A stretch of DNA of 64,000 bases from positions 2,148,546 through 2,212,545 of the forward strand of contig JAQJVL010000083.1 of NCBI GenBank assembly GCA_035578905.1, given 5' to 3'. The notes beneath the pieces were generated by a model. It saw nothing but the letters and a program-made list of their open reading frames with translations. It was not told the origin of the DNA and searched no databases. This document shows positions 12,097-23,965 of the stretch, piece after piece (the stretch's first letter is position 1; every line of letters begins with the position of its first letter). Origin of the DNA: Stictocephala bisonia. Lineage: Eukaryota > Arthropoda > Insecta > Hemiptera > Membracidae. A program made the translations under genes and the position numbers.

Positions 12097-14326
12097 AGCC
12101 CCATCCCCCCCACCAAAGCTGGAAAGCGTGCCAACTGGGGGATGGCTCAAAACAAGTCAAGCGATGGGATCACAGATCCCATGGGATCAGTTGGAGGGTC
12201 AAAATAAAACTCGGCAGCTGAGCAAAACTAATATATTTTCAAGTAAAACTTTATCTTCAAAAACTGACAGGCAGAACGCCACAATATGAACAGGCAGAAG
12301 GCCACAATATCAAGTGCACTTAACAAACAAGCTACACAAAATTAACAAGAAAATAACCAAAGCTACCAAAACAACAAACGCTACAAATACCAAAATTAAC
12401 AATTAACAACTACATGGCCTATCTGCAGTTTAGCCGGAGACACCCAAAACGTAAGAAATTTATTAACAACTTAAGAGGGAACATTTAGAAACAATTTAGA
12501 TAACCCCAAATAACCCCGGCAATTTAGCCCACATCCCATGATTCCACCGAGGCAAGGGAGTAAGCCGGAATCCCTGGGCAGCTCTGAATAAGAAGTTAAG
12601 CAAAAGTACAATAATTCCCTTTTGGTGAACGTTTAAAAATTAAACAAGTTAAAAAAAATATATAACACGGTACCGTTCTATTACCCCCTGACATCAATAA
12701 TACCATTCACGAAATAAATTAATAAATAACACTAACTATATCACTAGGCCTAACACATAAAAATAAATAATACCGTGATCTAACAGGGACCTAACAAATC
12801 TAAAATCTAAAAAATATAACAACAGAATAAACTAATAAAGTTAAATAACAATAAATATTAACACAAAAGTTCTTTTTGGATTTTACAAGCTTTTTTCCTT
12901 TAATAAATAAATATATGTGAGTCCCCATGGCTGAGTTCCATAAATCACTGTTCAGTCTTATTTGATTTTTTTTTCTTTTTTAAATTTTATCGTATTTAGT
13001 GGCCTAGAGATTTTCTTCTGGTTTTCTTTTTTTTTCACAAACGAATAAATCACACTCCCCCAGCTCAGCCGCCGGGAACAAAATGGAACGCACTGACCTG
13101 AGAACAGAAGACTTCTACCCCAAAGATGTAGAGAGGGTAGCGGGCGACTCTAGGCTCCAACATGGTCCTCAGGCCAGTGTGTTCCATTTTCCTCCCGGTG
13201 GCTGAGCTGGGACAAAAAACTAGGCAACCACGCTCTGCTACCAATTTAGCCCCATCCCCCCCACCAAAGCTGGAAAGCGTGCCAACTGGGGGATGGCTCA
13301 AAACAAGTCAAGCGATGGGATCACAGATCCCATGGGATCAGTTGGAGGGTCAAAATAAAACTCAGCAGCTGAGCAAAACTAATATATTTTCAAGTAAAAC
13401 TTTATCTTCAAAAACTGACAGGCAGAAGGCCACAATATGAACAGGCAGAAGACCACAATATCAAGTGCACTTAACAAACAAGCTACACAAAATTAACAAG
13501 AAAATAACCAAAGCTACCAAAACAACAAACGCTACAAATACCAAAATTAACAATTAACAACTACATGGCCTATCTGCAGTTTAGCCGGAGACACCCAAAA
13601 CGTAAGAAATTTATTAACAACTTAAGAGGTAACATTTAGAAACAATTTAGATAACCCCAAATAACCCCGGCAATTTAGCCCACATCCCATGATTCCACCG
13701 AGGCAAGGGAGTAAGCCGGAATCCCTGGGCAGCTCCGAATAAGAAGTTAAGCAAAAGTACAATAATTCCCTTTTGGTGAACGTTTAAAAATTAAACAAGT
13801 TAAAAAAAAAATATAACACGGTACCGTTCTGTTACCCCTGACATCAATAATACCATTCACGAAATAAATTAATAAATAACACTAACTACATCACTAGGCC
13901 TAACACATAAAAATAAATAATACCGTGATCTAACAGGGACCTAACAAATCTAAAATCTAAAAAATATAACAACAGAATAAACTAATAAAGTTAAATAACA
14001 ATAAATATTAACACAAAAGTTCTTTTTGGATTTTACAAGCTTTTTTCCTTTAATAAATAAATATATGTGAGTCCCCATGGCTGAGTTCCATAAATCACTG
14101 TTCAGTCTTATTTGATTTTTTTTCTTTTTTAAATTTTATCGTATTTAGTGGCCTAGAGATTTTCTTCTGGTTTTCTTTTTTTTTCACAAACGAATAAATC
14201 ACACTCCCCCAGCTCAGCCGCCGGGAACAAAATGGAACGCACTGACCTGAGGACAGAAGACTTCTACCCCAAAGATGTAGAGAGGGTAGCGGGCGACTCT
14301 AGGTTCCAACATGGTCCTCAGGCCAG
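12097..14326 (-). mobile_element. Minimal LTR-type element (LTR, 70-bp core, LTR)
   Basis: Two nearly identical direct repeats, 12097-13177 and 13248-14326, differ at only a few bases and indels. The 70 bp between them, read on the minus strand, has TGGTAGCAGAGCGTGG (13228-13243); the first 11 bases are complementary to the 3' end of animal initiator-Met tRNA, i.e. a primer-binding site directly after the 5' LTR. A purine-rich GGGAGGAAAATGGAA precedes the second repeat like a polypurine tract. No gag or pol sequence remains. The repeats do not show clean TG...CA ends, and I could not fix a target duplication. A simple 1.15-kb tandem duplication is the alternative. Confidence 0.5.
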
Positions 14327-14860
14327 GCTAGCAGTGAAGATGGTCGACCATCCCCGGACGGCAGGCTGAGGGTGGAAACGTCCTGCTCAAGGACCCTGGA
14401 GTTTTGGAGTCTCTAGCCGTGCATGGTCTTTTCAGTAGGCAAGGAAGAAACCAACAGACGGCCAACCTGACCGACCAGAGCTGGAACACGGAACGAACGA
14501 ATCCGAGCCAACGGCCACCAAAGTAAGCGAATCGCCGGGCACGAGCGGTCTCAGGCAGACCACGATGAAAAAACTAAATGACCGGTCAAAACGACCCGGT
14601 ACAATAGTAATCAATAAAGGTTTTTTCGACAGCCAAAAAATTGTTTAGTCAATATTCAAACGGCCCGTGAGATATGTAGGCCGAAAGTACGACCACCAGT
14701 TTCCACTGGGTGTGAGATGGTCTCAAAACCTGGGAGGATTCTCAAATTATTTGAAATTTTTTCAAACCAAATTAAATGTTGTGATATTTTTAAAATGTTA
14801 TCTTAGTTTAAATTATCAACTTATTTACTGCTATTATATTCTTTATTATATTTTGACATA
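14327..14860. other. Unclassified, GC-richer stretch
   Basis: From 14327 to about 14600 the sequence is GC-richer than its surroundings and has no copy elsewhere in the window. No convincing reading frame. It abuts the right LTR-like repeat and may be flanking sequence or a relic of an internal region. Confidence 0.3.
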
Positions 14861-14863
14861 TAC

Positions 14864-15699
14864 AGGGTGTAACTGAAACACTTGGACAAACTTCAGGAGG
14901 TTGTTCCTGGGGTCAAAACAAATCAAAAGGTCTTATAAACATATGTGTATAATATACAATGTTTTCTGTCCGTCTCTGTTTTTATAATATAATTTTTTCT
15001 CAGCAACCATTAAAGGTAAAGTGTTGACATTTGGCACATATTCTATACTAGTAATACTCTATTACAGGGAAAAATATTTAAAAAATTGTTGTCGTTAAAT
15101 TCCGTTAAACTACACTCTGTGTAAAAAAACTTTAAAATGATAAATAATTGTAGGGAGTTTGGTTATAAAAACTAACAATACCTTATTTATTGAACACAAA
15201 CAAGAAATGCATAATTTGTGGTATATTCTTTAATCTATTTACACTTGAAGGTTTCTTATAGTTTTACGAAGTATATTATTTTACATAATTGTACAAACTG
15301 ACAAATTATGCATTGCTTGTTTGTTTTCAATAAGTAAAGTATCATTAGTTTTATAATTAAATTTCTTACAATTTATCATTTTTGTGTTTTTTTATACAGG
15401 GTGTAGTTTTTACAGAATTTAACATCAAATCTTTTAACTAGCCGCCATTTTGAAATTTGCAGACAAATTCTTTCAAATTTTTTCCCTGTAATAGAGTATT
15501 ACTAGTATAGCGTATGTGCCAAATGTCAACACTCTACCTGTAATGGTTGCAGAGAAAAAATTTATAAAATAAAAAACGCAGAGGAACAGACAAACAGAAT
15601 ATTGCACATATTAGGACATGTTTATAAGAAATTTTTGGTTTGTTTAGACCCCAGGAACATCTTCCTGAAGTTTGTGCAAGTATTTCAGCTACACCTGGC
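14864..15699. repeat. Fold-back (long inverted repeat) element
   Basis: The left arm begins GGGTGTAACTGAAACACTTG and the right arm ends with its diverged complement. Internal landmarks (CCTGGGGTC / GACCCCAGG; a GTATTACTAGTATA-like word; CATAATTTG / CAAATTATG) pair in nested order all the way to a centre near 15280. So the full 0.84 kb is one palindrome with about 400-bp arms and no coding frame. It is a non-autonomous element. Confidence 0.7.
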
Positions 15700-16118
15700 A
15701 TATTACATATATCTTAATTACTTATTTGAATCACTTATTAATTTTTATTTATTTTTATATGTATATAGATATAGTTTTAAAATATTATTTTTAAATTTAC
15801 TTCATAATATTTTCTGAATTGTTATTTTATCAGTACAAATATTAGTTGACTACAGGCACCGCAGAGAGCATTGGCTAAAAGAATAATAAAAGTATGGAGT
15901 GGACCTGAAATATTTGAGAGTTATGTCTTCTTTTAATAAAATATTTTTCAGTATATTTGCAATTTAAATATTTTGTTTCGTAGCTTGGCCACAGATACCA
16001 GTGGTCAGTAAATATCCTAAGTTTGCATTTTGTAAATCTTTTTTATTTCATTGAAGAAAATAAGTTATTATTATTAGGTTTTTTCTTTACACTGAATGCT
16101 CAATTAATATTAATACAA
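15700..16118. other. Gap downstream of the CFAP44-like gene
   Basis: AT-rich. A short plus-strand word near 15855 (ALAKRIIKVW) may be a LINE remnant but is too short to call. Confidence 0.3.
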
Positions 16119-16124
16119 TTTATT
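16119..16124 (-). terminator. Poly(A) signal of the CFAP44-like gene
   Basis: AATAAA on the minus strand, about 140 nt past the stop codon at 16262-16264. Confidence 0.45.
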
Positions 16125-16261
16125 TTTAAAACCATATAACTAAAAATTGCAGATTGGAAATAACCTGATAAAATTCACAATTGATATGAGAAACAACACA
16201 ACACTAGATAACAAATAACTAACATTATAATAATAAAACAATAAATTAACTGGCTGTCTCA

Positions 16262-16437
16262 TTATTCTTTCCGTTCTTCATCAAGATCACCTTCTTGCGA
16301 TTTGCTCAATAGCTCCTTTGCATAGTGTTCCACGAGTTCAATATCCCCTTCATTCTCCTTGGTTGTAATCAGCAACAATTCTTCTACAAGTTTTAAAGCA
16401 CAGTCCAATGCAGAGGACTGACTTTTCTCTTCAACAA
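16262..16437 (-). CDS. CFAP44-like gene, terminal exon (exon 7 of those visible)
   Basis: The acceptor AATTTTTGTAACAG opens an exon whose first two bases complete the codon split after exon 6. It encodes 58 residues ending in TAA. The peptide starts VEEKSQSSALDCALKLVEEL and is acidic and helical, ending DLDEERKE. SALDCALKLVEEL echoes SAHDVANSLVKEL just before the splice in exon 6, hinting at a duplicated short helix. A hAT element (16516-20659) begins only 79 bp upstream of this exon. Confidence 0.7.
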
Positions 16438-16729
16438 CTGTTACAAAAATTTCACATAGCTAAGCTCCAATATTTTCATAAAAAATTTTGATGATAATGT
16501 TTGCATACTTATTACCAGGGCCACCGAGAGAAATTTAGAGCCTGGGGCACATTCTTGTTTGGGGGTCTAATCCCAACTATATTATGAAAGTTAAAAATAG
16601 ATGTACAGTACAAATTAATCGAAAACACATTACTTGGTGTTATTAAATTAAGTACAAATAACAATATATCTTAAATGATTTATTTTATTTTCCACTAACA
16701 TTTCAAACGCAATAAAATCAAATAATTTT

Positions 16730-16895
16730 TTTTTTTAACTTCACTTGCCAGTTGACATGGGCCTACAGGCCTGTGTGTCAACTTTATTCAACGAGTGAAG
16801 TACCGACCGTTGGCTCAGTGGGGCTTCGAACCTTGGACCTTGCCCTCCGCAGTCCAAAGCCTTAGCCACTGAGCCACCACGCCAGCGGTAATTAA
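16730..16895 (-). repeat. tRNA-derived SINE
   Basis: The minus strand shows a box A-like GTGGCTCAGTGGCTAAGG and a box B-like GGTTCGAAGCCCC, ending in a long A-run (T-run at about 16727-16736 on the plus strand). A second family from the one at 6838/9382. It lies inside the hAT remnant. Confidence 0.7.
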
Positions 16896-17839
16896 AAGCT
16901 TACAAACAATACATATGCTTTTTATGTTATTGCGAAGCTCGTACTTTTCTTTTCAGTCTTTCTTCCAAAGTCATCTATCATGACATAAAAACTTTAAGAC
17001 CTAACAATGTTGTGTTCCATAATCAAAATCATCAGATGGTTCAACCAATCTCCAGTCATAATAAATTTCATTTTGTTTTTGTTAGATCCACTTTGCTAAA
17101 GGCTTACTAAATCTTGATGCTATTAGAAGATGTAGTACAGGCCATGGTAACTAGACAAATGGTAGGTGTCACGGCGAGGCTGCACAGTAGACTATACCGT
17201 GACATGGACAAATATGCTAGTTTATTAACTACTGGTAACTAAATGTATTAATCACATACATACACACATACAAGCTTCCACCTAAATAGTAAGCAAGCTA
17301 TTTACCACTAATCAGGTGGAATTAATTTTAACCACGGAAATTAAAATGAGTATTTTTCCATTTATTTGTTGTTACCCATGTGACATCATTTGAGAAGTTC
17401 ATGATACCTACCCTTTTCTTCTAAGTACTGAGGTACAGCCAAAAGCAAAAAACTAGCAAATCTGAGGGGTTACGTTTTGAGCATAATGACAGCAGAATTG
17501 ATTCCTCTATCTCCCCTTCAAAACTCAAAAAAAAAATCATGAACTCCACAAAAAGAGAATTAGCTGTACATAGTCTGATGTAGGCTTATAGGTTTTCTTA
17601 CAGAGTTCTAGACTTTAAACCTTAAAATCTCCCACACATATATTAGATGCATTGTCACATGCTTGGCCTCTGTTTTTCTTCAAATCTAACCCTCAGTTTC
17701 TTAGATCATATGTGATTTGTTCTGCAATCGCAGTTCCTGTCTTTTTGTCGAAATCACACATTTGAAGGAATAGAATAGAATTTATTTTCCTAAATTTACA
17801 ATACTGGTTCACTGTCACTGTTAATACAATTTGTATTTA

Positions 17840-18375
17840 TCTATATATATATAAAATCCAATGTATGTTTGTTTGTCTATCCTTTATGTGCTACCAAACC
17901 GTCCAGCCGATCGCCATGAAACTTGGGGAAGTTGTTCTATATACTCCAGGGAAGGTTTCTGTCCTATTCCCGTTTCTTTAATCCCTCAGGGCTCCATCCC
18001 TTGGACTTCTAAAGTTTCGATGTTAATCAAATAGCAGGATGCATGAAGGTATAATAATCAAATATAAAAAGAATATCAGCTGTGGGTTTTAAATATGTCA
18101 AAATTATACTGTTTATATTTTTATGTTTTGATTTCTTGTGAAGCTATATTAATTGATTGATTTATTTGATTAACAGCTGTTAAATAAAAACAAATAGAAT
18201 AAAATTGTGGTAGGCAAAACTTTCAAAATTAAAAATAATTGAGTACAGTAGTAAACTACACAAAACATCAGCTGTTGTAAATTGGATACTGTGTAAACTG
18301 AAAGGTTGCTGCACATTTCAATGATACAATCAAAACTCAATATTATGACCGGCGAAGTGGGCGGGTACAGCTAGT
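17840..18375 (+). mobile_element. Non-autonomous Helitron-like element 1
   Basis: Starts TCTATATATATATAAAA and ends CTAGT, set between A and T, which matches Helitron ends (5' TC, 3' CTRRT, AT target). The body has the widespread insect motif CCGATCGCCATGAAACTT. A GC-rich stretch lies just before the 3' end. A diverged copy is at 28534-29133. No Rep/helicase is present. Confidence 0.6.
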
Positions 18376-20659
18376 TTGGAAATATATGCCATCCTATTAA
18401 GTATTGATGGTAGTTGCATGGGACAAAGTATTTTTATCAATCTCAGTTAGACAATCTCTCATAGTAATGTTTGTGTGTGTTCCTGACATTCCTTTAAACT
18501 AATAGAGATAGATGGGCCAAATGCACTTTTCATAATTCCCAGTTTCCGTTTTACTTCATAACGTATCTAATTATGATAACTAATTGTTCTTTGTGGGAGA
18601 GATTTATGGTTACATCAACTTGCAATAATCAAGTGCACATAATGAGTATCACCACTGACAATGGTATCAGATACCTTTTTCCACATAACTTTAAAAATTC
18701 ATTTTGGGTTTGCCAAGATAGATAGTTTGTTTGCATTATTTTGCCGCCAGTTCATACTCTGGAGATCTCGGACTCCGTTATTGTATTTATCTGCACGTTT
18801 TAAGGTTGATAGAAAAGGCACACAGACATCTTTATGCATAGTAGAATAGCCTCCTCTGAAAGTAAGTTTTCTCTTAGCCAAAAATAAATCATCAACAACA
18901 GCTTTAAGAATTGTCATCCATTCAAATTCTTCCGATCAAATAGATTTCTGTAATGTTTTATCAATAGAATTATTCTAACCTTTCATAGTGTTCAGGAGAT
19001 ATTTCCTTTTTAATGTAATTTTGAATGTGGTTTGTGACTTGATATTTTTTACTTTGTCATAGATACATATTACCAGAATCGTTTTTACACTTCCATTGAC
19101 AAATTTGGAGTGTTGGCTCTTTTTAGTCTCAAAAAAGACAAGATGGAAAGCAAAATAGGCTACCATTTCCCTACTCCATACCATCCTGTCCCTGTTAATG
19201 AGTTTTCCATTGGCCAGCTTTTTATAAAATATTGACATTGGAAAATTCTGCAAGTGCTGCCTCTTGGTAAATTATCCGTTTTACAAGGAGCTTCTTGTAA
19301 CACTGAAAGATCTATAGAAAAGTTATGACCAGTTTTTCTATTGTGCCATTGTAACAATAATGAATTGGAAGATTTTACATAATATTTGTAATGTATAAAT
19401 ATTACACATTAAAGCACAAAACCACTAGAAAACAAGATTATACTCAACCTAACATAACCTCCCAGCACACACACAATATCCAACAAACGAAAAGTGTTAT
19501 AAGATCGAAACGACCAGGTCACCAGTAGGGGTATGTTTACCACTGTCTCGAAGGTATAGTGGTCTGGACGTTGTGGACGTGAGAATGTACGATTAAATCC
19601 TCAGCCTGGAGTAAGTAACCACAACGTCTACTATGAAAGAGAATGAGTGGAAATTTATTTTTTAGTTCAAGACTTTTTTTTCATGTCTGTCTAGACAGCT
19701 TTTTTAAAAGCATTGAATCAATATTTCAATCAAATAAACAAAAGTTCTCTCATTTAACCCTCCCACTGTTCACTATGTGTTTCTATAATGTTAAGCCATT
19801 GTTGCCACTTGTGTAAGCTTAAATTAAAAAATTCATATAAAATATTGAAAATGTTATAATTATAACATAGTATATATAATTTTATTTGTAAAATCATACA
19901 GAACTTGTACATGTAAAAGATAAGTGGATTTATTTATTTTGAAATGTTGTTGAGGTCAAGACAAGATAAAAAAATCTTTTTTTCAAAACATATTTACAAG
20001 TCCACGCTACCTTGATAAATGTTAATGTTTACAATGCAAACATTCTGAAATTGCCAATTTGTTCTAAATGTTATTCCCAATTATAAAATGGAACTTATAT
20101 AAACAATATTTACTTAAATAAAAAACTACAACAAGAAAATCAAACTATGTACATGCTAATTACAGCTGTTTTAGCACCAGCTGTTCCAATGTTGTTGATT
20201 AACATATGATAATCTGTGTTCTACATAGAAACAATAACCCTATATTCACAGATATTGAGAGAAACGTGGAGAAATGAGGATTAAAACGATACCAAATACG
20301 TATAAAAAAATTATTGTTAGTGACGACTTTACGGTAGTTTAACCAAACCGTTACGTAGCTGTAGTTTTTGTAACAACTAACATCCATAATAAGCGTAATG
20401 CTGTTACGTAACTGACAACTAACAACGGGAGGGTTAAATAACGTATTAATAGTCATAATTTTTATTTTGGAAAAAACTTCATGTTGTATCTAAGTAATAT
20501 TTGTATTTTTTTAAATTGTTCCACAAATTTTAATTGAAAAAGCGCTTTCGCTGGTTAAGGCATCATCAGTTTAAATTTAAACAGAAAAAAAGTTGAGGCC
20601 CCAGGTGATTGCGGGTCTTGGGCATTTTGCCTCAGTTGCCCCAACTCTCGGCAGCCCTG

Positions 20660-20879
20660 TTTATTACCACTTAAATAATACCTAAATGTCCTCTAAGTTT
20701 ATATGGACTGTTCATTCATCTATGTTAACAACGAACTATACATATGTTGGGATGCACGCTGTGTGTACTTTCAAGTAGTTGCATTCTGGCTTTCTAAAAG
20801 GCGTTGTTCATCTCGCCGCACTATAAGAACATCAGCACGGCATTGTTTGGTTGCCTTTAGGCTTTACCCACTGCACATT
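20660..20879. other. Gap, nothing recognised
   Basis: Short intronic stretch between the hAT right end and minisatellite array 4. A 60-residue open frame here runs into the minisatellite and is not credible. Confidence 0.3.
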
Positions 20880-21300
20880 TATGGGTGGGTGGGCCAATAT
20901 CACTGTACGTGTATGGGTGGGTGGGCCAATATCACTGCACGTGTATGGGTGAGCGGGTGGGCCAATACCACTGCACGTTTATGAGTGGGTGGTTGGGCCA
21001 ATATCACTGTACGTGTATGGGTGGGTGGGTGGATCAATACCACTGTACGTGTATGGGTGGGTGGGTGATCCAATAGCACTGCACGTTTATGGGTGGGTGG
21101 GTGAGCCAATATCACTGCACGTTTATGGGTGGGTGGGTGGATCAATACCACTGTACGTGTATGGGTGGGCGGATGGGCCAATACCACTGTACATGTAGGG
21201 TTGGGTGGCTGGGTCACTACCACTGTGCGTGTATGGGTGGGTGGGTGGGTGGGTCAATACCACTTTACATGTATGGGTGGGTGGGTAAATACCACTGTAC
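20880..21300 (-). repeat. 36-bp minisatellite, array 4
   Basis: About twelve units of the 36-bp repeat in the GTACGTGTATGGGTGGGTGG orientation on the plus strand, followed by CCAATACCACT. Some units are shortened or carry an extra GGGT step. It lies in the last intron of the CFAP44-like gene. Confidence 0.9.
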
Positions 21301-21647
21301 ATTCATACATTTACAGTGTATATTGACTTATTTATTTATCATAGAACTCCCAGTAGTTTGATATGATATTTTTAAATTAAGATCAAGAATTTTATTAACA
21401 GTGCAATAGTTATTACACAATGGATCTTACAAGAAATAAATAAATAAATATCCAAATTAGCAAGTGTTATATAATATCAAACACTTGAAACTAACTGACT
21501 AAATAACACTTGGATCCAAACCTGATAACTAAATATGGATGTTACTTTGTTAGTATGATCATTGACTAAGTAAAATTCTAGTTTCATATCTAATTCTATC
21601 TAAACCCTTAGATACATAGGATTTCTAAGGATAATGACTTATTAATA

Positions 21648-23479
21648 CAGTGAAACCTTGATAGCAGGAACCTCAATAGGATGAATTCCTTAATAACACA
21701 ATTTTTCTCAAATCCCCTTGAACCTTCCATAACACTCAATGTTAAAATAACCTTTATAACACAAATGTTACGGACTAACTACCTCAATAACACGAATTTT
21801 ATTCGATTTTCAAGACAACGAGAGCACGAAATCAAAACCTCCATAGCACTAATATCAATAGCTAAACATCTTTATACCACCAATTCGACTTCTATAAAAT
21901 GAATTCCCACGTCAAAACCTCAGTAAGACGAAGGAATGTTTCCATTTAATTCGTGTTGAAACAGGAAGCCTGACTTACTACTAGTACAATACCGACCTGG
22001 AATTAGACGGTACCTATGACTGTAGATTTGTATCTGAGTTTATGTACAGTAGTTGGTTTGTTGTGCAGTGCCGTTCAGTGCAATCTATTATGGTGAGCGT
22101 TTCTCAAAGGAAAGGAATTATTTTTGCACTCGCAGCAATAAGCCTGGTACATATAGATCATTTTATTCCATTAGATATGTTATACCTAGTCTTAGAAGAT
22201 GCACTCAGGAAGACAAAAGATTTAAGAGCTGGGATCTATGTTGGATCAAAAGTAAATGTATTAGCTTTTGCGGATGACGTTGCTCTTCTTGCTGAAAGTA
22301 GAACAGATCTGGAAAATTTAGCAAAAGTGCTCATTCAAGAAACCAGAAAGGTGGGATTAGAAATAAACCAGGATAAGACAAAATATATGCATATAACCAG
22401 AAGACAGGGAATGAATAGAATACAAAATATTAAAGTGGACAAGTGGGAATTTGAAAAAGTCGAAGAGTTTAAATACCTTGGCATAAAGCTAGCACAAAAC
22501 ATAAAAGAGGAAAACGAAATTCAAAATAGACTAGTCTTAGCCTCTAAGACCTATTGGGCAGTAGAGAAATTACTTAAATCCAAAATATTGTCTAGGAAAA
22601 CTAAGATCAAAATCTACCATACACTAGTCCTCCCTGTGTTACTATATGGAGCTGAAACATGGTCACTGACAAAGGAATATGAGAAGAAGCTTATTGTATT
22701 TGAAAATAGAGTATTAAGAAAAGTGTTTGGTCCAGTATGCGAAGGAGATGTATGGAGAATAAGAAAGAACAGAGAATTAAGAGAAATATACACTCACCCA
22801 GATATAGTAGCATTAGTGAAAAGTAGAAGACTAAGGTGGGCTGGACATGTGTGGAGGCGAGAAAATACCTCCATTATTAATTATATTGAACGATCGAACC
22901 CAGACGGTAGAAGACCCCTTGGCAGGCCAAGACTTAGATGGAGAGATCAGGTCCTCAAAGATATTTACAAATTGGGAACTACACCTGAGGCAGCAAAGAA
23001 CAGAGCAGAATGGAGAGGCATTGTTGGCGAGGCCAAAAACCAACTGGGGTTTTAATGGCCAAGGAGGTAAGGTAAGGTAAGATATGTTTTACAGTTGGTA
23101 CTTAATTATTAAATGCTTCATATGGATTTGTGTGTTTGTTTTGTTTGTGTTTATTATCCCACCACAATACTGTAATACTGCAGTACTGTATTTCAATTCC
23201 AAACATGGTGTTTTTTTTAATTATAGAACTATTGAATTATTTTTGCCCATTACAAAATTAATCAGTAGCCTACAGTGCACGGATTTAGTCAATTCAACGC
23301 AGGTACATAGAGGAGTAATTAAACTAACAGTAAACAATTTGTTCCTTATGGAAACCAACCTCTATATAACAAATGTTGCTTGTTTTAACCTCACTACCAC
23401 AAACCTAGCTATCATAAATACCTTGATAACACAAATATTTTTCAATTCTCTTCAGATTTGTGGTATTGAGGTTCCACTG
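21648..23479 (+). mobile_element. Tigger/pogo-like element, split by a LINE
   Basis: Inverted ends CAGTGAAACCTTGATAG at 21648 and, on the complement, CAGTGGAACCTCAATACC at 23479 are flanked by TA on both sides, as for pogo/Tigger transposons. Repeats such as CCTCAATAACACGAATTTT inside both ends are sub-terminal. At about 22090 a start-like ATGGTGAGCGTTTCTCAAAG resembles the first codons of a CENP-B-type transposase, after which sequence of an RTE-like LINE takes over. Without the LINE the element is roughly 0.8 kb and non-autonomous. Confidence 0.65.
22170..23082 (+). mobile_element. RTE-like LINE, 3' part of reverse transcriptase
   Basis: An open frame (annotated here from the catalytic core onward, ending TAA at 23053-23055) carries the reverse-transcriptase box LAFADDVALLAES, a thumb region (YHTLVLPVLLYGAETW), and the C-terminal KSRRLRWAGHVWRRE plus GRRPLGRPRLRWRDQV typical of RTE and related LINEs. 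The fingers, palm start and endonuclease are missing: it is 5'-truncated at insertion. The 3' end is a GTAAG microsatellite (about 23064-23082), usual for RTE tails. About 290 codons are free of stops, so it is young. It lies inside the Tigger-like element; the exact left joint, 22100-22180, is uncertain. It cannot move by itself. Confidence 0.75.
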
Positions 23480-23965
23480 TACCAATAAGTGCTATTAAAT
23501 GTAAGGATTAGTTTCAAAATTCATGCATAGCTAAACAAAATAGCCATTGCCTTTATTTTTATTTTACTGTACTATTCATTTTGTTTCGTTTATTTTAAAG
23601 ACATATATTTCTGTAGTCAACTTGTTTGTTTTATTGTATCTTTCAATGTCATCAAATTAATTTAAAATCACTTTAAATTAAACAAACTACATTGTTTTAA
23701 ATAACTTTTTTAAAAATCACTGCATTTTCACACATATAAAATTAATGTATCATAACCATAAACATTACAACGTGACCAAGTAATTAATTTTACAACCTTT
23801 AGAAGCCAAGTTAACGTTGTTTTACATGACTACAACAAAGCTGCAAGGTACTTGATTCAATACCTGCAACACATAGCTGTATGCGACCGGAGAGCTATAC
23901 ACTTACGACAGTGCACGTTCCAGTTTGTATATAGTATATATATAAAACCAAACAAAATCACTAAC

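Larger units (their letters stand above)
16516..20659 (-). mobile_element. Decayed hAT transposon (ZMYM1/TTF type)
   Basis: Terminal inverted repeats begin CAGGGCCACCGAGAG at 16516 and, on the complement, CAGGGCTGCCGAGAG at 20659. They are flanked by a near-perfect 8-bp duplication, CTTATTAC / TTTATTAC, which is the hAT signature. Minus-strand coding fragments fit the ZMYM1-like hAT family. A TTF-type stretch lies at about 18975-19357 (YKKLANGKLINRDRMVWS), then KRKLTFRGG at 18699-18917, then LDLKKNRGQACDNAS at about 17640-17705, in the expected order. Frames are broken throughout; dead. A SINE and a Helitron have inserted into it. It sits in the last intron of the CFAP44-like gene. Confidence 0.8.

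Noticed and set aside
13065..14614. ORFs within the 12-14 kb direct repeats as genes
   Set aside because: They lie in LTR-like repeats or their flank, are short, and show no domain or splice context.
15840..15910. Coding exon reading ALAKRIIKVWSGPEIFES
   Set aside because: Too short, lacks good splice sites, and could equally be a LINE scrap.
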